Part shown: positions 1-6,471 of the stretch, piece by piece
Numbering within the stretch: the first letter of the stretch is position 1
Layout of the letters: each line of letters begins with the position of its first letter
Source: Burkholderiales bacterium
Lineage (GTDB): Bacteria > Pseudomonadota > Gammaproteobacteria > Burkholderiales > SG8-41
Direction: 5' to 3'
Assembly: GCA_005800795.1 (NCBI GenBank)
Contig: SYEN01000223.1
Span: forward strand, 1 to 7,476
DNA length: 7,476 nt
Made by a program: the position numbers and the translations under genes
The notes under the pieces: model-generated
The model's database searches: none
Told to the model about the DNA's origin: nothing
What the model saw: the letters and a program-made list of their open reading frames with translations, nothing else

Positions 1-1596
1 ACGCAGGCCGATGGGCGCCTCGCCTCGCGTGACGACGTGCGCTATTTGCAGATGATCGCCAGCTTCGCACGGCGCACGCAAAGCGGCGACAAGGCCGATC
101 TTGCAGATGTGCCGGAGAGCGCCAGCGTGTGGCCGCATGTCACTTCCACGCGCGACAATTGCCTCGGTTCCAACTGCGAGCATTTAGATAAGTGTTTTGT
201 GATGCGCGCGCGCAAGCAGGCGCTGGACGCTGACGTGGTGGTGGTAAATCACCATCTTTTTTTTGCCGACGTGGCATTGCGCGACGAGGGTGTTGCAGAG
301 CTGCTGCCCAAGTGCAACACGGTGATTTTCGACGAGGCGCATCAGTTGCCGGATACCGCGAGCCTGTTTTTTGGCGAGAGCGTATCTACGTCGCAATTGC
401 TGGATCTGGCGCGTGATGCGCGAATGGAAGGCATTGCGGGCGCCAAGGATTTCGCGGCGTTACCTGACGCTGCGTTGGCGCTGGAAAAAGCCGCGCGCGA
501 TTTGCGCCTGTCGCGCGCCGAGGACAACGGCCGCCTTACCCACAAGGAGATCAACGGCGACACCGATTTCACCGGTGCGCTCGACAATGCCTGCGCCAAA
601 CTCTCGGCGCTGTATGTGCTGCTGGAGTCGCAAGCGGAACGCAGCGAAGGCTTGGAGTTGTGCCGTGCACGCGCACAGGTGCTGGCTCAAACCATCTCGC
701 GTTGGAGGGAAGCCAAGGATGACAGCTTCGTGCGCTGGATCGAGCTGTTCGGGCATTCGCTGCAATTGCACGCCACGCCGCTGTCGATTGCCGAGGTGTT
801 CCGCAAGCAGGTGACGGAAACTTCGCGCGCCTGGGTGTTTACTTCGGCGACCTTGTCGGTGAATGGGGATTTCAAACATTACTGCGGTGAGTTGGGGCTG
901 GAAGACGCGAACACCGCCAGTTGGGAAAGCCCATTCGATTTCCCCAATCAGGCGCTGCTGTATGTGCCGAAGAACCTGCCAAACCCAAACACGCGTGAAT
1001 ACACAGCGGCGGTCGTGAAGGCTGCGCTGCCGGTATTGATGGCCAGCGAGGGCAGGGCGTTTCTACTGTTTACCAGTCTGCGCGCGATGCGCGAAGCGTG
1101 CGAGCTGGTGCGCGAGGAATTCAAGGCGCGCGGTCTCGATTACCCGGTGTTGCTGCAGGGCGAAGGCTCGCGCACTGAACTTCTGGATCGTTTTCGCGCG
1201 CTGGGCAACGCCGTGCTGGTGGCGAGTCAAAGTTTCTGGGAGGGCGTGGACGTTCGCGGCGACGCATTGTCGGTGGTGGTGATTGACCGCCTGCCATTTT
1301 CGCCGCCGGACGACCCCGTGCTCGCGGCGCGTATCGACAAAATGAACCGTGAAGGCCGCAATGCCTTCATGGAATATCAGGTTCCGCAGGCGGTGATTAC
1401 CTTAAAGCAGGGCGCGGGGCGCCTGATACGCGATGAGAACGACCGCGGCGTGCTGATGATTTGCGATCCTCGGCTGGTGGATAAACCCTACGGCAAACGC
1501 ATTTGGCGCAGTCTTCCGCCGATGAAGCGGACGCGGGAGGTTACGGAAGTGGAGGCGTTTTTTGCGGGGGTAGGGACTGGCCGCGATGGCGAATGA
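1..1596 (+). CDS. yoaA: YoaA/DinG-family ATP-dependent DNA helicase (5'-partial)
   Basis: This is the C-terminal part of an XPD-like superfamily 2 helicase with an iron-sulfur cluster. The frame is open to base 1, so the true start, the Walker A motif and the first cluster cysteine lie to the left of the window. The GTG at 37 is internal and should not be taken as the start. Three cysteine codons at 160, 175 and 193 give the C-X4-C-X5-C spacing of the DinG/XPD cluster. They are followed by VNHHLFFAD, the DEAH box (331-342, FDEAHQLPD), the FTSATLSVN motif (about 838-864), SFWEGVDVRGD (about 1231-1263) and motif VI QGAGRLIR (1408-1431). The run of motifs and the C-terminal DPRLVDKPYGK segment resemble E. 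coli YoaA more than DinG. YoaA works with the polymerase subunit HolC in repairing stalled replication forks; that role is family knowledge. The gene converges on fabI. The choice of YoaA over DinG is from remembered sequence and not from a search. Confidence 0.92.
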   Translation, partial: TQADGRLASRDDVRYLQMIASFARRTQSGDKADLADVPESASVWPHVTSTRDNCLGSNCEHLDKCFVMRARKQALDADVVVVNHHLFFADVALRDEGVAELLPKCNTVIFDEAHQLPDTASLFFGESVSTSQLLDLARDARMEGIAGAKDFAALPDAALALEKAARDLRLSRAEDNGRLTHKEINGDTDFTGALDNACAKLSALYVLLESQAERSEGLELCRARAQVLAQTISRWREAKDDSFVRWIELFGHSLQLHATPLSIAEVFRKQVTETSRAWVFTSATLSVNGDFKHYCGELGLEDANTASWESPFDFPNQALLYVPKNLPNPNTREYTAAVVKAALPVLMASEGRAFLLFTSLRAMREACELVREEFKARGLDYPVLLQGEGSRTELLDRFRALGNAVLVASQSFWEGVDVRGDALSVVVIDRLPFSPPDDPVLAARIDKMNREGRNAFMEYQVPQAVITLKQGAGRLIRDENDRGVLMICDPRLVDKPYGKRIWRSLPPMKRTREVTEVEAFFAGVGTGRDGE

Positions 1597-1608
1597 CCAA
1601 ACTTCGTC

Positions 1609-1628
1609 ATTCCAGCGAAGGCGGGAAT
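1609..1628. repeat. Left-arm dRS3-like 20-bp hairpin
   Basis: This 20-base palindrome reads ATTCC..GGAAT with a GAAG loop on the plus strand. The 8-pair stem has one A/G mismatch at the sixth pair. It fits the ATTCCC-N8-GGGAAT pattern of Neisseria dRS3 repeats except at one position. It lies 12 bases past the helicase stop and could slow transcription from the left, but no T-tract follows, so it is not called as an intrinsic terminator. Confidence 0.55.
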
Positions 1629-1702
1629 CTAGAGCGTAAACCGATCCCCAGGATCAAAATTTTAGACGTATGTTAGGCGCTTCGCGCAATTGCACGCACT
1701 GG

Positions 1703-1722
1703 ATTCCGGCCTTCGCCGGAAT
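1703..1722. repeat. Right-arm perfect 8-bp-stem hairpin
   Basis: ATTCCGGC and GCCGGAAT form a perfect 8-bp stem around a four-base CTTC loop (GAAG on the minus strand). It is the mirror copy of the left-arm hairpin. It lies downstream of fabI in the minus-strand direction, 69 bases past the stop codon. No run of T follows on either strand, so a role as a rho-independent terminator is not supported, although a role in mRNA 3'-end stability is possible. Confidence 0.6.
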
Positions 1723-1791
1723 GACAGGTTGGGAAGGCGGCGTGATGCTGGATGCGGCGTGCGTTATGCAAAGCCTGAATGCGGCACCAAC

Positions 1792-2580
1792 CTACGTCCC
1801 CGCCATCCCCCCCACCACGGTATTAAACCCGGCATCCACGTAGGTAATCTCGCCCGTAATCCCCGCCGCATAATCCGACAGCAAAAACGCCGCCGCATTG
1901 CCCACGTCGTCAATGGTTACGTTACGCCGCAACGGCGCGTTTTCCTCAACGAACTTGAGAATTTTGCCGAAGCCGCCAATACCCGCCGCCGCCAGTGTTT
2001 TGATCGGCCCGGCTGAAATGCCGTTGACGCGGATTCCCTTGGGCCCCAAGCCTTGCGCAAGATAGCGCACGTTGGCTTCAAGGCTGGCCTTCGCCAGGCC
2101 CATCACGTTGTAATTGGGCACCGAGCGTTGCGCGCCCAGATAAGTCAGCGTCAGCACGGCGGCCTTACGGTTTTCCATCAGTGGCAGTGCGGCTTTGCTG
2201 AGGGCCGCAAGGCTGTAGGAGCTGACATCGTGCGCGATGCGAAACGCGTCACGCGTCAAGCCTTCGAGAATGTCGCCTTTCAACGCCTCGCGCGGGGCGA
2301 AAGCGATGGAATGCACCAGCCCGTCAAGGCCGTCCCACTCGGCGCGCAGATTTTCAAACAGCTTGGCAATTTGGGCATCGTCGGCGACATCGCACGGCAG
2401 CACCGGCGCCGGGCCGAAGTCTTTCGCCAGATTGAGCACGCGATTTTTGAGTTCTTCGCTTTGATAGGTGAAAGCCAGTGTCGCCCCCTCTCGGTGCGCG
2501 GCGCGCGCGATGCCATACGCAATGGAGCGGTTGGACAACAAACCGGTGACGAGAATTTTTTTGTCTTGCAGCAGGGCCAT
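1792..2580 (-). CDS. fabI: Enoyl-[acyl-carrier-protein] reductase (NADH), FabI
   Basis: FabI reduces the trans-2 double bond of enoyl-ACP with NADH in the last step of each round of type II fatty-acid elongation, in the cytoplasm as a tetramer. The product is 262 residues, the same length as E. coli FabI. The N-terminal VTGLLSNRSIAYGIA nucleotide-binding segment (residues 11-25) has the FabI spacing and not the GXXXGXG of FabG. The catalytic residues are visible as Tyr147, Tyr157 and Lys164 in TYLGAQ and NYNVMGLAKAS, one position later than Tyr146/Tyr156/Lys163 of E. coli. CDVADD near 63-68 and SAGPIKTLAA near 199-208 also match the family. Residue 93 is Ala where E. coli has the triclosan-contact Gly93. 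The ATG at 2578-2580 is preceded by AAGGAA at a good distance and by a TATAAT promoter. The gene is convergent with the helicase and divergent from the importer genes, and is probably monocistronic here. Confidence 0.97.
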   Translation of the reverse strand: MALLQDKKILVTGLLSNRSIAYGIARAAHREGATLAFTYQSEELKNRVLNLAKDFGPAPVLPCDVADDAQIAKLFENLRAEWDGLDGLVHSIAFAPREALKGDILEGLTRDAFRIAHDVSSYSLAALSKAALPLMENRKAAVLTLTYLGAQRSVPNYNVMGLAKASLEANVRYLAQGLGPKGIRVNGISAGPIKTLAAAGIGGFGKILKFVEENAPLRRNVTIDDVGNAAAFLLSDYAAGITGEITYVDAGFNTVVGGMAGT

Positions 2581-2585
2581 GAGGG

Positions 2586-2591
2586 TTCCTT
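2586..2591 (-). promoter_or_regulatory. fabI ribosome binding site
   Basis: On the minus strand AAGGAA ends five bases before the fabI ATG. It is a good Shine-Dalgarno match and fixes the start that gives the standard 262-residue protein. Confidence 0.75.
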
Positions 2592-2594
2592 TAT

Positions 2595-2602
2595 TGACGT
2601 CA
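2595..2602. promoter_or_regulatory. TGACGTCA palindrome over the predicted fabI start site
   Basis: This is a perfect 8-bp palindrome located just downstream of the fabI -10 hexamer, where transcription should begin (about 2598). A related TGACGTTCA lies at 2630-2638, 35 bases away, near the upstream edge of the fabI promoter. The placement would suit an operator bound on one face of the helix, but the regulator is unknown and an 8-bp palindrome can occur by chance. Confidence 0.3.
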
Positions 2603-2604
2603 TG

Positions 2605-2613
2605 ATTATACCA
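2605..2613 (-). promoter_or_regulatory. fabI extended -10 promoter
   Basis: The minus strand reads TGGTATAAT, a consensus TATAAT hexamer (2605-2610) with the TGn extension directly upstream. At 17-18 bases further upstream there is only a poor -35 match (GTCAGC or CGTCAG), which is typical of promoters that rely on the extended -10. The predicted transcript starts near 2598, giving a leader of roughly 18-20 bases that still includes the AAGGAA ribosome site. Confidence 0.65.
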
Positions 2614-2628
2614 AGCGGCCCCGGCAGG

Positions 2629-2658
2629 CTGACGTTCACCGGGCCTTTCGGCTACACT
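2629..2658 (+). promoter_or_regulatory. Candidate sigma70 promoter for the importer operon
   Basis: CTGACG (2629-2634, four of six consensus bases) and TACACT (2653-2658, four of six) are separated by 18 bases. They are the best rightward pair seen in the 86-base divergent region. Transcription from it would begin near 2665, almost at the ATG at 2667, leaving little or no leader. The match is weak and another upstream start inside fabI is possible. Confidence 0.3.
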
Positions 2659-2666
2659 GGTGCGAA

Positions 2667-4508
2667 ATGACTCTCTCGCGTTTTTTGCTTGCGGTTTTGA
2701 TCGCCTTGTTGCTGCCCGGTTGCGACGAGCGCGCGGCGTCGCCTTCGGCGCAAGCCGGTGCTGTACAGCAAAAAGTGCTGCGCTTTACCTTTCAGGCGGC
2801 GGAAACCGGTTTTGATCCGGTGCGGGTGTCGGACTACTATTCGGGCGTGGTGATTGCGGCGATTTTTGATCCACTGCTGACGTACGATTATCTTGCGCGG
2901 CCTGCGAAAATCGTGCCGAATACCGCCGTGGCGCTGCCGGAGATTAGCGATGGCGGCAAAACCTACACACTGCGCATCAAGCCGGGCATTCGCTTCAGCG
3001 ATGACGCCGCGTTCAAGGGCAAACCGCGCGAGCTGACGGCGGCGGATTACGCCTATGCCATTAAGCGCTTTCTTGATCCGAAGAATCGGGCGCAGTATGC
3101 GTTTTTGTTCGAAGGCAAAATCGTTGGACTCGACAAGCTGGCGGCTGACGCCAAGAAATCCGGCCGCTTTGATTACGATGCGCCGGTTGTCGGGCTGGAG
3201 ACGCCCGACCGTTACACCTTGCGCATACGCCTGAACGAGACGGATTTTAATTTTTCGCATGTGCTGGCCTTTCCCATGGTAAGTGCGGTGGCGCGCGAGG
3301 CCGTCGAGGCCTATGCCAATGACACCAACGCGCATCCGGTGGGCACCGGGCCCTATGTGTTGAAGCAATACGTGCGCTCGTCGAAAATGGTGCTGGAGAA
3401 GAACCCGCATTTTCGTGAAATGCTGTGGAATGCCGAGGTCGGCGACAATCCGGAAAATCACCAAATTGCCGCTCGCATGAAAGGCAAACGGCTGCCGCTG
3501 ATCGAGCGCGTGGAAATCAGCGTGATGGATGAGGCGCAAAGCCGCTGGCTGGCGTTCCAGCGGCGCGAGACGGATATCGAGTATCAGTTGGAGGAACTCG
3601 CGCCCAAGTTCATGAACGCGGATAATACCTTGAAGCCTGAATTCACGAGTCAGGGCATCCGCATGGAACGCAGCGTCGATCCCGAAATTATTTATCTCTT
3701 CTTTAACACGCAGGAAAAAATCGGTGACGCGCCGAATCCTTTCGGCGGTTTCGCGCCGGAAAAAATCGCGTTGCGGCGGGCCATTGCGATGGCGTACAAC
3801 GTCGAGGATCAGATTCGGGTGATTCGTAAGGGACAATCGGTGCGTGCGCACTATCCGATTCCACCGGGCGTGGCGGGGCACGAACCGGATTACCGCATCG
3901 GCATTCCGCACGATGTGCGGCTGGCGAATGCTCTGCTCGACAAATTTGGTTACCAGCGCGGCGCTGATGGCTATCGCCTACAGCCAGATGGTAAGTATCT
4001 GATTTTAAGGTATTTTTCTCAGCCGACCGAGCGCGACCGGCAGTTCGATGAATTGATGAAGCGCTCGCTCGACAAGATCGGGCTGCGCGTGCAAATCCAG
4101 AAGGAACGGTTCGCGGAGTTGAACAAGCTGGCGGATCAATGCCGGCTCACCCTGCGTCACGCGGCGTGGATCGCCGATTACCCGGATGGCGATAATTTCA
4201 TGCAGCTGCTCTACGGCCCGAACTCTGGGCAGACGAATTCGGCGTGTTACCGCTCGCCCGAATTCGACAAGCGCTATGAACAATCGCGACGACTGCCGCA
4301 CGGTGTGGAGCGCAATCAGCTCTATCGCGAAATGGCGCGGCAGATGGAAGCCGATACCGCGTGGCTGCTGACCGACAGCCGCTACCGCAACGTGCTGGTG
4401 CAGCCGTACGTGGTGGGCTTCAAGAAACATCCCGTGTATGCCCATGAATTTTTGTATATGGATATTGACCGGAGCGACGCACGGGCTCTGAAGGACGGTC
4501 GGCCATGA
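2667..4508 (+). CDS. Peptide/oligopeptide ABC transporter substrate-binding lipoprotein (SBP family 5)
   Basis: This is a family 5 extracellular solute-binding protein (OppA/DppA/YejA type), 613 residues and so at the long end of the family. Residues 1-18 are a lipoprotein signal: Arg5, a hydrophobic stretch 6-16, then LPGC with lipidated Cys19. Proline at -2 is unusual in a lipobox. Asp20-Glu21 follow the Cys, the pattern that keeps lipoproteins in the inner membrane of enterobacteria. Family signatures are DGGKTYTLRIKPGIRF (95-110), LTAADYAYAIKR (123-134), VGTGPYVLKQY (225-235) and WIADYPDGDNFMQLLYGP (501-518); the last is the region that in OppA-type proteins helps hold the peptide amino end. 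The substrate cannot be read from the sequence; short peptides are the default guess. ATG 2667 is the first start after an in-frame stop at 2595, but no Shine-Dalgarno sequence precedes it. Its stop overlaps the next start (ATGA), so it is coupled to the permease genes. Confidence 0.93.
   Translation: MTLSRFLLAVLIALLLPGCDERAASPSAQAGAVQQKVLRFTFQAAETGFDPVRVSDYYSGVVIAAIFDPLLTYDYLARPAKIVPNTAVALPEISDGGKTYTLRIKPGIRFSDDAAFKGKPRELTAADYAYAIKRFLDPKNRAQYAFLFEGKIVGLDKLAADAKKSGRFDYDAPVVGLETPDRYTLRIRLNETDFNFSHVLAFPMVSAVAREAVEAYANDTNAHPVGTGPYVLKQYVRSSKMVLEKNPHFREMLWNAEVGDNPENHQIAARMKGKRLPLIERVEISVMDEAQSRWLAFQRRETDIEYQLEELAPKFMNADNTLKPEFTSQGIRMERSVDPEIIYLFFNTQEKIGDAPNPFGGFAPEKIALRRAIAMAYNVEDQIRVIRKGQSVRAHYPIPPGVAGHEPDYRIGIPHDVRLANALLDKFGYQRGADGYRLQPDGKYLILRYFSQPTERDRQFDELMKRSLDKIGLRVQIQKERFAELNKLADQCRLTLRHAAWIADYPDGDNFMQLLYGPNSGQTNSACYRSPEFDKRYEQSRRLPHGVERNQLYREMARQMEADTAWLLTDSRYRNVLVQPYVVGFKKHPVYAHEFLYMDIDRSDARALKDGRP
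4491..4495 (+). promoter_or_regulatory. Ribosome binding site for the first permease
   Basis: AAGGA lies nine bases before the ATG at 4505, inside the last codons of the binding-protein gene. It supports this start, which overlaps the upstream stop by ATGA. Confidence 0.55.
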
Positions 4509-5443
4509 CCGCCTTCATCATCCGCCGGCTGCTGCAATTCATCCCCACGCTGCTGGGCGTGGTTTTGCTGGTGTTTATCCTGTTCAACTGGATCGGTGGC
4601 GATCCGGCGTATTTGCTGGCCGGCAAGATTTCCAACCCGGAGCAGATTGCCAACATCCGCAAACAGATTGGTGTCGATCAGCCGTACCACATACAGCTGT
4701 GGATATTCATCACGCAGATCGCGACCGGCGATTTCGGTGTTAGCTGGGCTACCAACGAAAAGGTATCAACGATATTCGCCACGCGGCTTGTTCCGTCATT
4801 GACGGTACTGCTGCCGATGCTGGTCATCGGCGCGCTGCTGGCGATGGGCCTGGCACTGCTGGTGGCTTACCGGCGCGGGTCGCTGACGGATCGCGCGATC
4901 ATGATCGGCTGCACTGTTGGACAATCGATCAGCATCCTCGTTTACATCATCGTGTTTCAGTATGTGTTTGCCTATCAACTGGGCTGGTTCCCGGTGCAGG
5001 GCTGGGGACAGGACTTCTGGATCAATCTGATCAAATTCAGTGCGCTGCCGATCATCGTCGGCGTGGCGGTGTCGCTGGCGCCCGACACGCGACTCTATCG
5101 CACGTTTTTCCTGGATGAAATGCATCAGGATTATGTGCGCACCGCGCGCGCCAGTGGCCTGAGTGAATCGCGTGTGATGGGCGTGCATGTGTTGCGCAAT
5201 GCGGCGATACCCATCGTCACCAACGTGATGATTCAACTGCCGGCGTTGCTGGCGGGGGCGTTTTTGATCGAACGGTTTTTTTCGATTCCCGGCATCGGGC
5301 GCGAAGTACTGCTGGCTGTGGAACGCAGTGACTTTCCGCTGATCAAGGCGGTGACGGTTTACGTGGCGATGGCCACGCTGGTGATCAATCTACTGACGGA
5401 TATTCTGTACAAGGCGATTGATCCGCGGGTGCAACTCAAATGA
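4505..5443 (+). CDS. ABC transporter permease, DppB/OppB-like
   Basis: This is an inner-membrane channel subunit of a peptide-type ABC importer, 312 residues, close to the usual 305-340 for DppB/OppB. It begins with the family N-terminus IIRRLLQFIPTLLGVVLLVFIL (first membrane segment, about 9-28) and LFNWIGGDPAYLLAG. The periplasmic GDFGVSW segment is at 75-81. Further hydrophobic segments are at about 98-121, 134-156, 178-192, 237-255 and 281-301. The cytoplasmic EAA loop, which docks to the ATPase, is DYVRTARASGLSESRVMGVHVLRNA (about 209-233), with the conserved Gly218. The C-terminal FSIPGIG and YKAIDPRVQ are typical of the family. Start and stop both overlap neighbours by ATGA, indicating translational coupling in one operon. 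Confidence 0.95.
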   Translation: MTAFIIRRLLQFIPTLLGVVLLVFILFNWIGGDPAYLLAGKISNPEQIANIRKQIGVDQPYHIQLWIFITQIATGDFGVSWATNEKVSTIFATRLVPSLTVLLPMLVIGALLAMGLALLVAYRRGSLTDRAIMIGCTVGQSISILVYIIVFQYVFAYQLGWFPVQGWGQDFWINLIKFSALPIIVGVAVSLAPDTRLYRTFFLDEMHQDYVRTARASGLSESRVMGVHVLRNAAIPIVTNVMIQLPALLAGAFLIERFFSIPGIGREVLLAVERSDFPLIKAVTVYVAMATLVINLLTDILYKAIDPRVQLK

Positions 5444-6471
5444 ACGCAGCGGCGCAATCGCCTGGCTCTCCCAGCTTATGGGCGCTGGCGTGGCGGCGCT
5501 TGAAGCGGGACCGCGTGGGCATGGTGTCGCTGGCACTGGTGGGCGGCTATGTGTTGGTTGTAATCGCGGCAGAGCTGGGCCTGGTCGCAGCGGATTGGGC
5601 TCGCGAGGCGGGCGTGAATTACGCGCCGCCCGCGTTTGCTGGTTCAACGGACAGCGGTGGGCCGCAAGTAAATGCCGACTTGCGGACCAATGCGACGGTC
5701 AGGCATGAACCGGGCATCGTCGATCCGCTCGCCAGCGTGCTGAATGAACTACGCCAAAACCTTGCCGCAGCCCCCCCCGAAGCGCCGCGTGCGGCTACGC
5801 TGCCGCTGGGCGGTGACAAATGGGGCCGCGATGTGCTGAAAAAGGCCGTCAAGGGCACTGAAACTTCGATGGTGGTCGGTCTGGTAGCCGCGCTGCTGGC
5901 GGTGGCCATCGCCACGATCATGGGTGCGTATGCGGGCTACTACGGCGGGCGCATGGATGATATTTTGAACTGGCTCTACAGTGTTTTCACCGCCATACCG
6001 TATTTGCTGCTGGTGTTGGCGATTGCGGCGGTGCTCAATCAGAAAGGCACGCTGACGGTGATTCTGATTCTGGGACTGACCGGCTGGACAGGTATATTCC
6101 GGCTGGTGCGTGCCGAGTACATCAAACATCGCACGCGCGAATACGTGCTGGCAGCGGATGCTGTGGGGGCCTCCCACGCGCAGCGTATGTTCGTGCACAT
6201 TTTGCCGAACGTCAGCCACGTGGTGCTGGTGCAATTGTCGCTGCACGTGGTGCTGTTCATCAAAATGGAGGTTATCCTGAGCTTTCTCGGTTTTGGTGTC
6301 GGAGTGGATACGGTGTCATGGGGCAGCATGTTGAACGAATCGCAGGCGGAGTTGATCCTCGGCAAATGGTGGCAGCTGGCGGCGGCAACAGCGGCGATGG
6401 CGGTGCTGGTGACGGCTTTCAGCCTGTTTACCGATGCTCTGCGCGATGCATTGGATCCACGATTGAAATGA
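5440..6471 (+). CDS. ABC transporter permease, DppC/OppC-like
   Basis: This is the second channel subunit, 343 residues, longer than the usual ~300 for DppC and close to YejE in length. An N-terminal cytoplasmic WRRLKRDRVGMVSL segment (18-31) leads into membrane segment one (about 28-50). A long loop of about 70 residues, rich in Ala and Pro, precedes the family motif LGGDKWGRDVL (123-133), where most members read LGTDxxGRD. Later hydrophobic segments lie at about 144-165, 180-200, 204-222, 259-285 and 311-333. The EAA loop is EYVLAADAVGASHAQRMFVHILPN (234-257), ending in the conserved HxLPN. SFLGFGV (281-287) and DALRDALDPRLK are typical C-terminal motifs. It pairs with the DppB-like protein just upstream. 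A run of eight C at 5771-5778 lies in the extra loop. No ATPase gene follows in the window. Confidence 0.95.
   Translation: MNAAAQSPGSPSLWALAWRRLKRDRVGMVSLALVGGYVLVVIAAELGLVAADWAREAGVNYAPPAFAGSTDSGGPQVNADLRTNATVRHEPGIVDPLASVLNELRQNLAAAPPEAPRAATLPLGGDKWGRDVLKKAVKGTETSMVVGLVAALLAVAIATIMGAYAGYYGGRMDDILNWLYSVFTAIPYLLLVLAIAAVLNQKGTLTVILILGLTGWTGIFRLVRAEYIKHRTREYVLAADAVGASHAQRMFVHILPNVSHVVLVQLSLHVVLFIKMEVILSFLGFGVGVDTVSWGSMLNESQAELILGKWWQLAAATAAMAVLVTAFSLFTDALRDALDPRLK

Larger units (their letters stand above)
1606..1725. repeat. 120-bp element with imperfect 32-bp inverted ends (MITE/REPIN-like)
   Basis: The left arm 1606-1637 and the reverse complement of the right arm 1694-1725 match at 28 of 32 positions by hand count. 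Both arms start GTCATTCC at the outer edge. The 56-base centre holds further small palindromes: GATCC/GGATC at 1643-1655, AAAATTTT near 1657-1664, and GCGC-TTC-GCGC at 1677-1687. The element starts 10 bases after the helicase stop and ends 66 bases before the fabI stop, so it lies between two convergent genes. No coding capacity and no clear target-site duplication were seen. The rest of the gap (1726-1791) shows only an 8-bp direct repeat, GCGGCGTG at 1737 and 1754. The arms resemble the dispersed ATTCC-N-GGAAT repeats (dRS3-like) of beta- and gammaproteobacteria; mobility is inferred only. Confidence 0.7.

Noticed and set aside
257..264. Run of eight T in the helicase gene
   Set aside because: It encodes HHLFFAD, a conserved segment in this helicase family, and the frame is intact, so it is more simply codon choice than a switch or internal terminator.
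1671..1687. GTTAGGC as an integron attC core site
   Set aside because: It fits GTTRRRY, but no matching RYYYAAC partner or attC-sized fold was found and there is no integrase; a seven-base match is expected by chance.
1597..1791. Intrinsic terminators for yoaA and fabI
   Set aside because: Hairpins are present, but none is followed by a T-tract on the relevant strand, so a rho-independent terminator is not supported.
1807..1813. Run of seven C near the 3' end of fabI
   Set aside because: It encodes the Gly-rich tail GGMAGT, the frame is intact, and slippage there would change only the last few residues.
1690..2016. Plus-strand frame of 108 codons starting inside the inverted repeat
   Set aside because: It begins in the repeat arm and then runs antisense to the end of fabI. 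It has no ribosome site and the protein resembles translated repeat sequence.
2053..2670. Plus-strand open frame of 205 codons opposite fabI
   Set aside because: It is the antisense shadow of a clear FabI with all catalytic residues; its composition is Gln, Arg and His heavy and it has no domain signature.
2652..3911. Long minus-strand open frame (419 codons) opposite the binding-protein gene
   Set aside because: It is antisense to a strongly supported family 5 binding protein, is very rich in Arg and His as expected for a shadow frame in GC-rich DNA, and shows no recognisable domain.
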